64,000 nucleotides of DNA, taken from positions 186,001 through 250,000 of the forward strand of contig CAWFTG010000011.1 of NCBI GenBank assembly GCA_963818695.1. The letters run 5' to 3'. Positions 27,531 through 37,428 of the stretch are shown one piece after another. The notes below the pieces were generated by a model, which worked only from the letters and a program-made list of their open reading frames with translations, made no database searches and had not been told where the DNA came from. This stretch comes from AP-15 sp963818695. GTDB taxonomy: Bacteria; Pseudomonadota; Alphaproteobacteria; ATCC43930; CGMCC-115725. Positions within the stretch are counted from its first letter, which is position 1. Each line of letters starts with the position of its first letter. The position numbers and the translations under genes were made by a program.

Positions 27531-28616
27531 TCAAGGCTCCACGGTGAGCTTCGCCACACCTGAATTGCGGCGATGCTGAACGATGCTGGTGATCGTTGCA
27601 TTCTCCTGACGCATCTTGTCGAGAAGCGCGATCGCCAACGCGCGCATTACCCCGCGCGGTAGCTCGCCGCGCCGGGCGGCATGTGCCTCGATTGCCTTGA
27701 ACTCGCCGAAGACCGGTCGGTCGGATATTTCGCGGATCGCATCGAGCAGTGTGCGTGAGGCGGCCCTGTCGAAAATCCGCACGATGGCGGGGTCGCCGCG
27801 CAGCAACTCGACTGGTTCGACCCCGACCGATAGAAGCCAGGCCGCCGTCGATGGACGGAGTTGCGCGCCCTTCCCGCCGCCCGCCTTGGACAGCGCGTCG
27901 ACCAGGTCTTGCAAAACCGCGCCCGCGCTCCGGTTGGCGACCAAGGCCTCAGACGCCTTCGTGTGCGCGTCGACCCGGAAATCATCCGCCGGTCTAAGCA
28001 GCTCGATCGCCGGTTGGGTCTTCGGAGCCCCACCCTCGGATGACAAATCGGCGGGTGCCTTGACGCGAAGCATCGCCCATTGCCGCAGCGCGCTTACCGT
28101 CATCGCCTTCAAAACGGGGTTCGCCGCTATGGCCTCCGGACGCAGCAGTTCGGCCGCGGGGCGGGCGGGCTCGGCAGTAAGCACGCTGACCGCGCCACGC
28201 GGCCCGATGGCATGGGCCAGGGACAACTCGCCCGCGTTTGCCGGCAGGCCGAGGCTCCGTAGCGTCTCTGCATTGGCCTGTGCGTAGCGGCTGGTCAGGT
28301 CCTCAGCGAGCGGCTTGATGTCCCGCAATGCCAGGATCTGTTCACGGGTCATCGTCCGAGCGACCTGCGGATAGGCGCGTCCGAACATTTCGAGCCACGT
28401 GCCCGAAAGGAATTGCCCGAATCCCGCAGCACTCGACAACGGGTTTCGGCCCGGGCCGCCTTCCGCCTCAATGATGCGCGCGCTGAGATCGCCGAGCCTG
28501 TCGGCATCGCCGATCGGCTCGAGCGCTCGGGTTGGCAAAGCTGCAATTGACGCGCCGAACAAGATCGTCGTGATCACCGCCGCGCGCAGAGCACGCGTCG
28601 GGCCAAACGCTTTCAT
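27531..28616 (-). CDS. Secreted lytic-transglycosylase-like (lysozyme-fold) protein
   Basis: This 361-aa protein has an N-terminal signal peptide (RAAVITTILFGASIAALPTRALE with an Ala-Leu cleavage region). Just after it comes IIEAEGGPGRNPLSSAAGFGQFLSGTWLEMF, which looks like the SLT/lysozyme active-site region: a Glu followed by N-P-x-S-x-A-x-G-x-x-Q-F and T-W. A later ETLRSLGLPANAGELSLAHAIGPRGA segment matches the second part of such a fold. The C-terminal 200 residues are Ala-rich and helical and match nothing I recognise. It would act in the periplasm on peptidoglycan. It lies upstream of the polysaccharide operon on the same strand and may be transcribed separately. Confidence 0.65.
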   Translation of the reverse strand: MKAFGPTRALRAAVITTILFGASIAALPTRALEPIGDADRLGDLSARIIEAEGGPGRNPLSSAAGFGQFLSGTWLEMFGRAYPQVARTMTREQILALRDIKPLAEDLTSRYAQANAETLRSLGLPANAGELSLAHAIGPRGAVSVLTAEPARPAAELLRPEAIAANPVLKAMTVSALRQWAMLRVKAPADLSSEGGAPKTQPAIELLRPADDFRVDAHTKASEALVANRSAGAVLQDLVDALSKAGGGKGAQLRPSTAAWLLSVGVEPVELLRGDPAIVRIFDRAASRTLLDAIREISDRPVFGEFKAIEAHAARRGELPRGVMRALAIALLDKMRQENATITSIVQHRRNSGVAKLTVEP

Positions 28617-28724
28617 CCCCCATCCCCTTAGACCCTGCTTGACGGCTTTCGATCACGCCGAAATACCGCCGAGCTCCCCTGACCATTGTGCATCGACTCT
28701 ACGGGACGAGGCAACGTGCTGATT

Positions 28725-30808
28725 TCAACCGGCCCGCAGGTACTGCACCGCTTCGTCGCGGCGGAACAGATAAAGGAGCGCGCGCAAGGCCTGGCCGCGC
28801 TCGCTTTCAAGGTGGGGGTCGCGCTCGAGCACGAGGCGGGCGTCGTCATGCGCGATTGCGACCAGGTCTTCGTGGATCGCGAGATCCGCGAGGCGCAGGG
28901 TCGGGAGGCCGCTCTGGCGGGTGCCCAGCACCTCGCCTGCGCCGCGCAATCGCAGATCCTCCTCGGCAATGCGGAACCCGTCCTCGGTCTCACGCAGGAT
29001 GGAGAGGCGCCGCTTCGCTACATCGCCGAGCGGCGAGTGCGTACAGCAATAGGCAGGTGGAGGGCTTGTCGCCGCGCCCGATGCGGCCGCGCAATTGGTG
29101 CAATTGCGCGAGACCGAACCGCTCGGCATGCTCGATGACCATGACCGTCGCCCCGGGCACATCGACCCCGACCTCGATCACGGTCGTCGCCACCAGGAGA
29201 CCGAGTTTGCCGCCTGCGAAGCCGGCCATCGCGCGGTCTTTGTCGGCCGGTTTCATGCGGCCGTGCACGAGGCCGACCCGGCCCGGGAAAGAGAGGCGCG
29301 AGCGCCTTGTAGCCGCTCCTCGACGGCGGCGAGATCGGCCGTCTCGCTTTCTTCGACCATGGGACAGATCCAATAAACTTTGGCGCTCTCGCGCCAAGGC
29401 GCGGCCAACCGCCGCCACTATGTCTTCGATGCGTTCGAGCGCCACGGTCCGCGTATCCACCGGATGCCGTCCCGGCGGCTTTTCCGTCAGGCGCGATACA
29501 TCGAGATCGCCGTAGGCGGTCATCATCAGGGTGCGCGGGATCGGCGTCGCGCTCATCAGCAAGGTGTCGGCGTCGCGGCCTTTGGCGTAGAGGCCGAGGC
29601 GCTGTTCGACCCCGAAGCGGTGCTGCTCGTCGATAACGACGAGAGCGAGATCGCGAAATTCGACGTCCGGCTGCAACAAGGCGTGTGTGCCGACAACGGC
29701 CGGCGTCAGGCCCGAGGCGAGGCTCGCCAGCATCGAGGCGCGGGCCCGGCCTTTTTCTCGTCCGGTCAGAAAGCCGATCTCGACGCGGGCCGCCGCGGCG
29801 TGGCGCTGCAAGCGTCGCGTGATGCTGGCGAGCAAGGATCTCGGTCGGCGCCATCAACGCCGCCTGGCCGCCGCCCTCGATCGCCGTCAGCATTGCGATC
29901 AGCGCGACAACCGTCTTGCCACTCCCGACATCGCCCTGCAGCAGCCGCACCATGCGTTGCGGCTGCGCCATTTCCGCCATGATCTCAGCCAACGCGAGAC
30001 GCTGCGCGCCAGTCAACCGAAAGCCGAGCGCCGCCTCGACCGGGCGGGTCAAGGCGCCGGTGCCGACGATCGCCCGTCCCTTTTGCCGACGGCGCCGGGC
30101 GCGGACCAGTGCCACCGCGAGCTGGCTGGCAAAGATCTCGTCATAGGCGAGCCGTTCGCGCACCGGGGTTGCCGGCGAGAGATCGGCCTCCGACTCCGGG
30201 GCGTGCGCCCGGCGGACCGCGTCGGTCCACGCGGGCCAGCCGCGCCTCTCGCGCAGCACGGGGTCGATCCATTCCGGTAATGTCGGGAGCCGGTCGAGCG
30301 CCGCCCCGACCGCTTTCTGTGCGACGCGCGGCGACAATCCCGCCGTCAGCGGATAAACCGGCTCGATCGGCTTCAGGCGGTCGAGCTCGTCGGGCCGCAA
30401 TACGAGATCGGGGTGGGCCATCTGCGGCATGCCGCCGTAGAACTCGACGCGGCCGCTGACGACGCGCTCGGCGCCGATCGGGAAAAGCCGCGCGAGCTGG
30501 TCGCCCTTCACGTTGAAATAGACCAGCGTCAATGTGCCGGTACCGTCGGTGCACAGTACGCGATACGGACGGCGCCCGAAACCCGGCTGGTGCGCCTCGA
30601 CGCGCACCGCGATCGTCGCGATCCGGTCCGGCTCGAGCGCGCGGATAGACGGCGAGGCGCGCCGGTCGATGATGCCGCTCGGCAGATGCCAGACGAGGTC
30701 GAGGACGAGCGGGCCGGCGAGGCGCTCGTACAGCTTTGCTATCTGAGAGCCAATGCCGGGAACCGCGGTTACCGGCGCAAACAGTTGGTCGAGGATGGCG
30801 GGGCGCAC
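28725..30808 (-). CDS. recG: ATP-dependent DNA helicase RecG, interrupted by four apparent frameshifts
   Basis: The gene spans about 694 codons. The first frame gives the N-terminal and wedge domain (VPGIGSQIAKLYERL, GRPYRVLCTDGTGTLTLVYFN-type OB fold) and Walker A LLQGDVGSGKTVVAL. The next gives VVGTHALLQPDVEF, the DEQH box LVVIDEQHRFGVEQR and SATPIPRTLMMTAYGDLDVS. A short third frame gives KVYWICPMVEESETADL, then FPGRVGLVHGRMK and GLAQLHQLRGRIGRGD, and the last gives DGFRIAEEDLRLRGAGEVLGTRQSGLP. The shifts lie near 29812, 29390, 29290 and 29038. Every conserved motif is kept, which argues for sequence errors rather than decay. Start is GTG at 30808. RecG remodels stalled forks and Holliday junctions. 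Confidence 0.9.
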
Positions 30809-30854
30809 AAAGCATCTCTATATCCGGGGCGGGCCACCGCCAAGGGCACAGCAA

Positions 30855-31131
30855 GTGACCTCATCATCCGAGAATTCGCCGCAAGCGGCTGTTGTTCCGC
30901 TCCTGGCACCGCGGGACGCGCGAGAGCGATCTGATCCTCGGCCGGTTCGCCGATACTCATCTCGCCGGGTTTGACGAGGCGCAGCTCGACCGTTACGAAG
31001 CCCTGCTCGACTGCGCCGACGCCGACATCTTTGATTGGGTCTCCGGCCGCACCGCCCCGCCCCCCGGACACGACCACGACGTAACCCGCCTGCTTCTCGC
31101 CTACAGCAACAACATCGTCTCCAGCAAATGA
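30855..31131 (+). CDS. sdhE: FAD assembly factor SdhE, with a probable one-base frameshift near the N-terminus
   Basis: The frame ending at 31131 encodes RRKRLLFRSWHRGTRESDLILGRFAD followed by LDRYEALLDCADADIFDWVSG, the complete SdhE/DUF339 fold with its RGxxE motif (RGTRE), which attaches FAD to succinate dehydrogenase SdhA. No good start exists in that frame: a stop lies at 30856-30858 and only ATT, CTG or TTG codons follow. The adjacent frame has GTG at 30855 followed by TSSSEN, a normal SdhE-like N-terminus, ending exactly where RRKR begins. Removing one T of the TT near 30876 fuses them into a 91-aa protein. Placement between divergent recG and downstream mfd is usual in Alphaproteobacteria. 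Confidence 0.85.
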
Positions 31132-31146
31132 CGTGCGCCGCTGTCG

Positions 31147-31257
31147 CTCCCTCTCCGCCCCTTGGGGGGGAGAGGGATGGGGTGAGGTGGGGGTCCCACT
31201 GTCGGCGCCCGACCCACCTCACCCTCCCCGCAGCTGACGCTGCGGGTCCCCTCCCTC
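31147..31257. repeat. Hairpin-rich intergenic repeat (REP-like) between sdhE and mfd
   Basis: Three nested or adjacent inverted repeats fill this gap: CCCTCTCC with GGAGAGGG around 31150-31176, GGTGAGGTGGG (31181-31191) with CCCACCTCACC (31213-31223), and CCCGCAGC with GCTGCGGG around 31227-31245. Such CCCTCTCC/GGTGAGG units are commonly dispersed between genes in Alphaproteobacteria. It could also end sdhE transcripts. Confidence 0.65.
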
Positions 31258-31258
31258 T

Positions 31259-34200
31259 ATGAGCGCGTTGCGGGATCTCGCGCGGTCGCTTAGCCAGCGG
31301 CCGCGAGCCGTCACCCTGTATGGCGCTCCCGAGGGGTATGACGCGGCGGCAATCGGGAGCCTCCTCATCGGGCATTGGCTGCATGTCTGCCGCGACGACG
31401 GCAGGATGGCGCGGTTTGCTGCGGCGCTGGCGTTTTTTCACCCGGAAATCGAAGCGCTGACCTTCCCGGCCTGGGACTGCCTGCCCTACGACCGAGTCTC
31501 GCCAAACGGCGAAATCGTCAGCCGGCGGATCGACACCTTGACGCGGCTGGCGACCGCTCCGCCCGACAAATTGATCGTGCTGACCACGGTCAACGCGCTG
31601 GTCCAGCGCGTGCCGCCGCGCCGGCTCTTCGACGGCCGCGTCCTGACCTTGCGCACCGGCGGCCGTGTCGGGCTCGACCGGCTGCAGAGTTTCTTCCGCA
31701 ACAATGGCTACATTCGCACTGATACGGTGCGCGAGTCCGGCGAATTCGCGATCCGCGGGGGCATCGTCGACCTCTTCCCCGCCGGAGCGGCAGAGCCACT
31801 GCGCCTCGACTTCTTTGGCGACACGCTCGAATCGGTTCGCAGCTTCGACCCGCTGAGCCAGCGGTCGACCGGCAAGCTCGACGAGGCGGTATTGCGGCCG
31901 GTCAGCGAGGTCTTGCTCGACGAGGACGCGGTGCGCCGCTTCCGCTCGCGTTACCGCGAGCAGTTCGGCGCGACGGGTACCGACGACCCGCTCTACGAAT
32001 TGGTCAGCGCCGGGCGGCGCTACGCTGGCATGGAGCACTGGCTGCCGCTGTATTACGAACGGTTGGAAACCTTATTCGACTACCTGCCGGGGGCCGGGGT
32101 CTCGCTCGACTACCAGGCGGAGGAGGTGCGCGGCCACCGGCTCGAGGCCATCGGCGATTCCTATGCGGCGCGCCACAATGTTACGCCCGCTGCGCGGGCG
32201 GGGGCGCCGATCTATCGCCCGATCCGGCCCGACCAGCTCTACCTCGACCGCCGCGAGTGGCAGGCGGCATTGCATGGCCGGCCCGTCGTGCAGCTGTCGC
32301 CTTTCGCGGGGAATCAGAGCGACGGCGACGCCTTCGATGCCGGCGCCCGCCCGGCGCGCAATTTCGCGCCCGAGCGCGCCGACCCGAATATTGTTCTGTT
32401 CGAGGCGGTCCGCGATTATCTCGAAGCCGAGCGCAAATCCGGCCGCAAGACTGCGGTCGCCGCATTCAGCCCGGGCTCGGCTGACCGGCTGCTGACCGTG
32501 CTCCGCGAGCGCGGCGTTACCGATCTGCGCCGGATCGCCAATGGCCGAGAACTCGAGGAGCTGCCGGGCACGGCGGTCGGGCTCGCCGTGTTGCCGGTCG
32601 AGCAAGGCTTCGCGACCGGCGATCTCGTATTGCTCGGCGAGCAGGACATCCTCGGCGACCGGCTCGCGCGCACCTCGCGGCGACGGCGCAGCCTCGATCA
32701 GTTCATCACCGAGGCGACGGCGCTGACGCCGGGCGATCTTGTTGTCCATGACGAGCACGGCATCGGCCGCTACGAGGCATTGGAGACGATCGACGTCGCC
32801 GGAGCGCCGCATGATTGCGTGCGCGTGCTCTATGCCGGCGACGACAAGCTTTTCGTGCCGGTCGAGAACATCGAAGTCTTGTCGCGCTTCGGCTCGGAAG
32901 ACGCCGGCGTGCAGCTCGACCGGCTCGGCGGGGTCGCCTGGCAGTCGCGCAAGGCGCGGGTCAAGAAGCGCATCCGCGACATCGCCGGCGAGCTAATCCG
33001 CGTTGCCGCCGAGCGCCAACTGCAGCCAGGCGACGTATTGCAGCCGCCCGAAGGGATCTACGAGGAATTCGCCGCTCGGTTCCCCTATCCCGAAACCGAG
33101 GACCAGCTGAGCGCGATCGCCGACACATTCGCCGATATGGCATCGGGCAAGCCCATGGACCGGCTGATCTGCGGCGATGTCGGGTTTGGCAAGACCGAGG
33201 TGGCGTTGCGCGCCGCCTTTATCGCGGCGATGGCCGGGTCGCAAGTCGCGATCGTGGTGCCGACGACCCTGCTGTCGCGGCAGCACTTCCGCAGCTTTAC
33301 CGAGCGCTTTGCCGGGCTGCCATTGCGCATTGCGCAGCTGTCGCGGCTGGTCCCCGCCAAGGTGGCGCGCGAGGTCAAGAAGGAGCTCGCCGACGGACGG
33401 CTCGATATCGTGATCGGCACGCACGCATTGCTCGCCAAGGACGTCCGGTTCGCCCATCTGGGGCTGCTGATCGTCGATGAGGAACAGCATTTCGGCGTCG
33501 CGCAGAAGGAAAAGCTCAAGCAATTGAAGGCCGATGTGCATGTGCTGACGCTGACCGCGACGCCGATCCCGCGCACTCTGCAATTGGCCTTGTCCGGGGT
33601 GCGTGAGATGAGCCTCATCGCGACGCCGCCGGTCGACCGCCTGGCGGTGCGCACATTCGTGATGCCGTACGATTCGGTGACGGTGCGCGAAGCGATCATG
33701 CGCGAGCGCGACCGCGGCGGTCAGATCTTTTATGTCGTGCCGCGGATCGCCGATCTGGACGAAGTGCGCGAGAGGCTGCGCGAGAGCGTGCCCGAGATCA
33801 AATACGCGGTGGCGCATGGCCGCATGGCGCCCTCCGAGCTCGAAGACGTGATGACCGCGTTCGACGAGCGCGCCTTCGATCTGCTGCTGTCGACGAACAT
33901 CATCGAGAGCGGGCTCGACATCCCGTCGGCCAATACGATGGTCGTGCACCGCGCCGACATGTTCGGGCTGGCACAGCTCTATCAGCTGCGCGGCCGCATC
34001 GGGCGCAGTAAATTGCGCGGCTATGCCTATCTGACCCTGCCGGAAAAGAAGAAGCTCGCACCGACCGCGCAGCGCCGGCTCGAAGTCATGCAGACCCTGG
34101 ACACATTGGGCGCCGGCTTTCAGCTGGCGAGCCACGACCTCGACATCCGCGGCGCCGGCAATCTGTTGGGCGACGAGCAATCCGGGCACATCCGCGAGGT

Positions 34201-34960
34201 CGGCATCGAGCTCTACCAGCACATGCTCGAAGAGGCGGTCGCCGCGGCACGCACAGGCGGCGGCGAGGAGGCGGCCCGCGAGGAATGGAGTCCGCAGATC
34301 ACGATCGGCACGCCGGTGCTGATCCCGGAGAATTACGTCCCCGATCTCGGGGTGAGGCTCGGCCTCTACCGCCGCATTGCCGGGCTTACCGACCGCCGCG
34401 AGATCGACGGTTTCGCGGCCGAGCTGATCGACCGCTTCGGGACGCTCCCCACCGAAGTCGAGAACCTGCTCGAGATCATCGCGATAAAGCGCGATTGCCG
34501 CGAAGCCGGCATCGAAAAACTCGAAGCCGGCCCCAAGGGCGCGGTCATCTCACTGCGCGACAATCATTTCGCCAATCCCACCGGTTTGGTCGACTTGATC
34601 CAGCGCAATACCGGCACCCTGAAGCTCCGCCCCGATCAGAAGATCGTCTATCTGCGCGATTGGCACGACACTAAGACCCGCCTCAACGGCGCCGCCAAAC
34701 TCGCCCAAGCCCTCGCCAAAATTGCCCGCGCCGCCAAACCCGAAACCGCCGGGGCGCTGCCCGAAATCGACGCCGTCGCTGGTCAAGCCGCAGGCCGTCC
34801 GAAGAGCGTGAAACCCCGCACTCGTTGCCTACCTGTTTTGGCCATACGAGCACCGCTCTCGATCAGGCCATCAAGATCCACGAGCGCGCGACAGATGGGC
34901 ATCGAGCGGTGGGCAAATGGCACAGTGTCCCGACATCGTGTTAACCGCCGGCGTCTTTGA
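31259..34960 (+). CDS. mfd: Transcription-repair coupling factor Mfd
   Basis: This 1233-aa protein has the full Mfd architecture. The UvrB-like N-terminal region (residues about 1-350) includes FPAWDCLPYDRVSPNGEIVSRR and ESGEFAIRGGIVDLFPAG. The RNA-polymerase-interacting CarD-like domain (about 480-560) includes LTPGDLVVHDEHGIGRYEAL. The RecG-like translocase has Walker A GDVGFGKTEVALRAAF near residue 642, VDEEQHFGVAQKE, TATPIPRTLQLALSG and LYQLRGRIGRSKLRGYAYL. The C-terminal TRCF domain begins GTPVLIPENYVPDLGVRLGLYRR. It releases stalled RNA polymerase and recruits UvrA. The last 55 or so residues (after about 34790) look compositionally unlike a normal Mfd end, so a late frameshift or lost stop is possible. 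Confidence 0.95.
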   Translation: MSALRDLARSLSQRPRAVTLYGAPEGYDAAAIGSLLIGHWLHVCRDDGRMARFAAALAFFHPEIEALTFPAWDCLPYDRVSPNGEIVSRRIDTLTRLATAPPDKLIVLTTVNALVQRVPPRRLFDGRVLTLRTGGRVGLDRLQSFFRNNGYIRTDTVRESGEFAIRGGIVDLFPAGAAEPLRLDFFGDTLESVRSFDPLSQRSTGKLDEAVLRPVSEVLLDEDAVRRFRSRYREQFGATGTDDPLYELVSAGRRYAGMEHWLPLYYERLETLFDYLPGAGVSLDYQAEEVRGHRLEAIGDSYAARHNVTPAARAGAPIYRPIRPDQLYLDRREWQAALHGRPVVQLSPFAGNQSDGDAFDAGARPARNFAPERADPNIVLFEAVRDYLEAERKSGRKTAVAAFSPGSADRLLTVLRERGVTDLRRIANGRELEELPGTAVGLAVLPVEQGFATGDLVLLGEQDILGDRLARTSRRRRSLDQFITEATALTPGDLVVHDEHGIGRYEALETIDVAGAPHDCVRVLYAGDDKLFVPVENIEVLSRFGSEDAGVQLDRLGGVAWQSRKARVKKRIRDIAGELIRVAAERQLQPGDVLQPPEGIYEEFAARFPYPETEDQLSAIADTFADMASGKPMDRLICGDVGFGKTEVALRAAFIAAMAGSQVAIVVPTTLLSRQHFRSFTERFAGLPLRIAQLSRLVPAKVAREVKKELADGRLDIVIGTHALLAKDVRFAHLGLLIVDEEQHFGVAQKEKLKQLKADVHVLTLTATPIPRTLQLALSGVREMSLIATPPVDRLAVRTFVMPYDSVTVREAIMRERDRGGQIFYVVPRIADLDEVRERLRESVPEIKYAVAHGRMAPSELEDVMTAFDERAFDLLLSTNIIESGLDIPSANTMVVHRADMFGLAQLYQLRGRIGRSKLRGYAYLTLPEKKKLAPTAQRRLEVMQTLDTLGAGFQLASHDLDIRGAGNLLGDEQSGHIREVGIELYQHMLEEAVAAARTGGGEEAAREEWSPQITIGTPVLIPENYVPDLGVRLGLYRRIAGLTDRREIDGFAAELIDRFGTLPTEVENLLEIIAIKRDCREAGIEKLEAGPKGAVISLRDNHFANPTGLVDLIQRNTGTLKLRPDQKIVYLRDWHDTKTRLNGAAKLAQALAKIARAAKPETAGALPEIDAVAGQAAGRPKSVKPRTRCLPVLAIRAPLSIRPSRSTSARQMGIERWANGTVSRHRVNRRRL

Positions 34961-35046
34961 ATGGGATGGGCAGAACTACGTCTGGCGAGCGGGCCCAGTC
35001 ACACTCGAACATGTCTGCCACCTCCCCCGCGGACCGCCGGATCCTC

Positions 35047-36138
35047 TCAAGGAGGCGCGTTACGATGCACCGCGTGCGCCTCGACCGGGGTCCGTCGTCC
35101 TCGCAGCATGAGGCTGACGTGCCGCCCGACGCCTAGCCCAGCCGGGACTGCGGCGCTGCGCAGCAGGTCGGCCGAGGCGACCAGGGCTTCTCCAGCGGCC
35201 TTGCAGTGCTCGCAAAGCCGTGCCGCGACGTTCATCGTGTCGCCGAAATACGCGATCTGCCGCTTCGCGACGCCGCATTCGCTGACCACGACGGGACCGG
35301 CATGAATGCCGGCGCGGAACCGCGGCACGACGCCGAATTCCTCGGCATAGGACGGGGCGAGTTCGGTCATCCTTTCTTCGACAGCGAAAAAGCAGCGCAG
35401 TGACGGGGTATTGCGCGCGGGATCCTCGCTCAGCGGCCAGGTAACGATGACCTCGTCGCCGACATAGGCGTGGACCTCCCCATCATGGTCGGCAATCGGT
35501 TGGTCGATGTCGAAAAAGAACCTCGTGATCAGATCGTGCACGCGGAGTTCGCCCAGTCGTTCCGCGAGCGCGGTCGAATCGGCAATGTCGAGAAACATGA
35601 CGATCCGTTGCTCGCGTCTCGGCCGATGATAGGTTCCGAGCAGGAAGCTGCCGAGGACGCGGCCGCCGATCATCCGGCGAAACTCGAAGATCGCGCCAGC
35701 AACAAGCGACCCGGAAAAAGTAATGCCGACGATCCGTGGCAGCTCATCGGCGAGCCAGCGTCGCGACAACGGAAAAGGGTACAGCACGAATTCAAGCCCG
35801 ATGGCGACGGTCGTCAGGACGGCCGTCATCGCGAGCGCCTTGATCGCGAATTCGGCGCTCAGCGGCAAGCGCCGCAACATGCCGCCGAGCCGCGATCGCG
35901 GGACCGCCGCGAAACTCAGATGAACAGCCCAACCGGCGAAAGTCAGGCCCATCGCGTGGATGCAGCTGCGGATGTAAAACGGCACGGTCCGCTCTTCGAG
36001 CGGGTCGAACAGGTAGCGGTAGGCGATGCCGAGGCCGACTGCCGCCATCAGCAACCCCGACAGGAAGCCGAGATGCCGGGCGGCATATCGGATAATGGCG
36101 GGGCGCGATGCCGCGGGGCTTTGGTTACGCCTAGTCAC
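35047..36138 (-). CDS. Membrane-bound class III adenylate/guanylate cyclase
   Basis: This 363-aa protein starts at a GTG and has about four hydrophobic segments in residues 20-160 (for example FLSGLLMAAVGLGIAYRYLF, AIKALAMTAVLTTVAIGLEFVLY and IVGITFSGSLVAGAIFEF). A cytosolic class III cyclase domain follows: IVMFLDIADSTALAERLGELRVHD with the first metal-binding Asp, DHDGEVHAYVGDEVIVTWPL with the second, RAGIHAGPVVVSECG, and IAYFGDTMNVAARLCEHCKAAGEALVAS for substrate and transition-state contacts. It resembles single-chain cyclases of Rhizobiales and Rhodospirillales that make cAMP. Which nucleotide it uses cannot be settled by eye. It converges on mfd. Confidence 0.88.
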   Translation of the reverse strand: MTRRNQSPAASRPAIIRYAARHLGFLSGLLMAAVGLGIAYRYLFDPLEERTVPFYIRSCIHAMGLTFAGWAVHLSFAAVPRSRLGGMLRRLPLSAEFAIKALAMTAVLTTVAIGLEFVLYPFPLSRRWLADELPRIVGITFSGSLVAGAIFEFRRMIGGRVLGSFLLGTYHRPRREQRIVMFLDIADSTALAERLGELRVHDLITRFFFDIDQPIADHDGEVHAYVGDEVIVTWPLSEDPARNTPSLRCFFAVEERMTELAPSYAEEFGVVPRFRAGIHAGPVVVSECGVAKRQIAYFGDTMNVAARLCEHCKAAGEALVASADLLRSAAVPAGLGVGRHVSLMLRGRRTPVEAHAVHRNAPP

Positions 36139-36239
36139 CGCGCCGTCACGCGGAGCCGTGTCTGTCTCTCAGCCTGTGCCACCGTCCAGCGGCGCGTCTA
36201 GGGCGCGCCTGTTGCGCCGAGCGAGGGCCTTCTTGAGCG

Positions 36240-36779
36240 TCAGCGACCGCGGAAATGCTTGTAGAAGTCGACGACCTCGGGGCTCTGCTGAAAGCCGAGC
36301 AGAACGTTGATGTCGGACCCTTTGCGACCGTCGAGCGGGATGGTTTCCTCGATATGATCGGTGACGCCGGCGCGCTTCTCGGTGCCCTCGAACGCGATGC
36401 GGACCGCGAATGGCCGCTTGCTAAGAATCGTTTGATCGGGTCCGGTTACGGCGACGAAATATGGGAGATCCACGGTGTCTCCCTTCGCAGCCGGACCGCG
36501 CTCGCCAACGACGATTGCGTCAAGCGCTATCTTCACGTTTCCGCTCCTGTACTCGCATTTGAGGTCGGCCTCGCTCAGGAGCCCGTAAAATGCGACATTG
36601 TCGGGGCGACGCTCCGGGCCGGATCCGAAAACGGCGGTGTTGGAAAGCGGCCGCAACACGATCGCACTAGGGCAGCCCTCGGCCTGCCTAGACGCGGACG
36701 ACGACGAAAACCAACCACAACCCGGCAGCGCGAGAATGGCGAGGAGCGCTGCCCCTTGGGCAAGCCGCAAGCGGCTCAC
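36240..36779 (-). CDS. Predicted lipoprotein of unknown function
   Basis: The GTG at 36777-36779 is taken as start because it overlaps the upstream stop as GTGA, giving 179 aa. The N-terminus is a lipoprotein signal: RLRLAQGAALLAILALPGCGWF, with LPGC as the lipobox near residue 20. The mature part includes CPSAIVLRPLSNTAVFG, KCEYRSGNVKIALDAIVVGERGP and DLPYFVAVTGPDQTILSKRPFAVRIAF, a strand-rich pattern reminiscent of small envelope lipoproteins with an Ig-like or beta-sandwich fold. It should be anchored in the inner or outer membrane facing the periplasm. It is cotranscribed with the CDGSH protein upstream. I do not recognise the family. Confidence 0.7.
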   Translation of the reverse strand: MSRLRLAQGAALLAILALPGCGWFSSSSASRQAEGCPSAIVLRPLSNTAVFGSGPERRPDNVAFYGLLSEADLKCEYRSGNVKIALDAIVVGERGPAAKGDTVDLPYFVAVTGPDQTILSKRPFAVRIAFEGTEKRAGVTDHIEETIPLDGRKGSDINVLLGFQQSPEVVDFYKHFRGR

Positions 36780-37015
36780 AGGGTGTTGTGAGTACCGTCG
36801 CAGAACGGCTTGCCGCCGGTCGCCTTGCACCCGCAGAGCCAAACCTCCTCGGTGGCCTCGGCGGTAAACGGGATTGGGGTCAGCCCGGTGCCCTTATGCG
36901 AGCCGTCGCAAAAGGGCTGCGAGGAACTGCGCCCGCACGCACACCAGAAGTACCTCTTCCCGGCCTCGACATTGACGCCGTAGGGCTCTTTTTGCGCGGG
37001 TATCGGACCGTCCAT
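36776..37015 (-). CDS. Tandem CDGSH-type iron-sulfur protein
   Basis: This 79-aa protein carries two CDGSH-type cluster-binding motifs: CACGRSSSQPFCDGSH near residues 25-40 and CGCKATGGKPFCDGTH near residues 61-76. Each supplies three Cys and one His for a [2Fe-2S] cluster, and the KPF/QPF residues before CDG are typical of the bacterial two-motif class. Such proteins are proposed in electron transfer or in redox and iron homeostasis, without a defined partner. The start is the ATG just before the GPIPAQKEPYGV segment. The gene is coupled by a GTGA overlap to the lipoprotein gene that follows. Confidence 0.92.
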   Translation of the reverse strand: MDGPIPAQKEPYGVNVEAGKRYFWCACGRSSSQPFCDGSHKGTGLTPIPFTAEATEEVWLCGCKATGGKPFCDGTHNTL

Positions 37016-37428
37016 GCTTTCTCCCCTGCCTCGGCTTTGCTAGTGTCTCGGTGCTCGGTCGGCGCTTCGCCGCTGCCCGGACTGTATGCGAGCCGCGCCG
37101 AGCAGACAAGCCGGCCGGGCGCCGACTACGGGGAATAACAGACAGTGCCGTTCGTCGATATCGCTTCGACACGTCCCGATTGGCGTTGGCAGCGCTCGCG
37201 CGGCAAGCCGCTGGCTAGCGGGCCCGTTGCGTTTAACAGCTTATGGGGATTTCGCCGCTGGTCACCGAGATTCTGGAGACGGTCGGCGACCGCCTCCAGC
37301 CCCGCAATTTCGATGATGTCGCCGAATATGGCCTCGATGATCTGGTAGGCGGCCACTGAGAGAGAGGCAGCCGCGGTTGGCAACAGGGAGGCTTGGGCGG
37401 CCTCCCTATTCGTTACGTTTACCCCAGA
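37016..37428. other. 413-bp stretch without a convincing gene
   Basis: No supported gene was found. The best candidate is a 38-codon plus-strand frame from the ATG at 37243 to the stop at 37357-37359, reading MGISPLVTEILETVGDR and ending in DLVGGH. It has plausible protein-like composition but no obvious ribosome binding site. Longer frames in this stretch are compositionally poor. Confidence 0.4.

Noticed and set aside
34917..35111. Short plus-strand frame after mfd (64 aa)
   Set aside because: It overlaps the ends of mfd and the convergent cyclase gene, lacks a ribosome site and has no motif.
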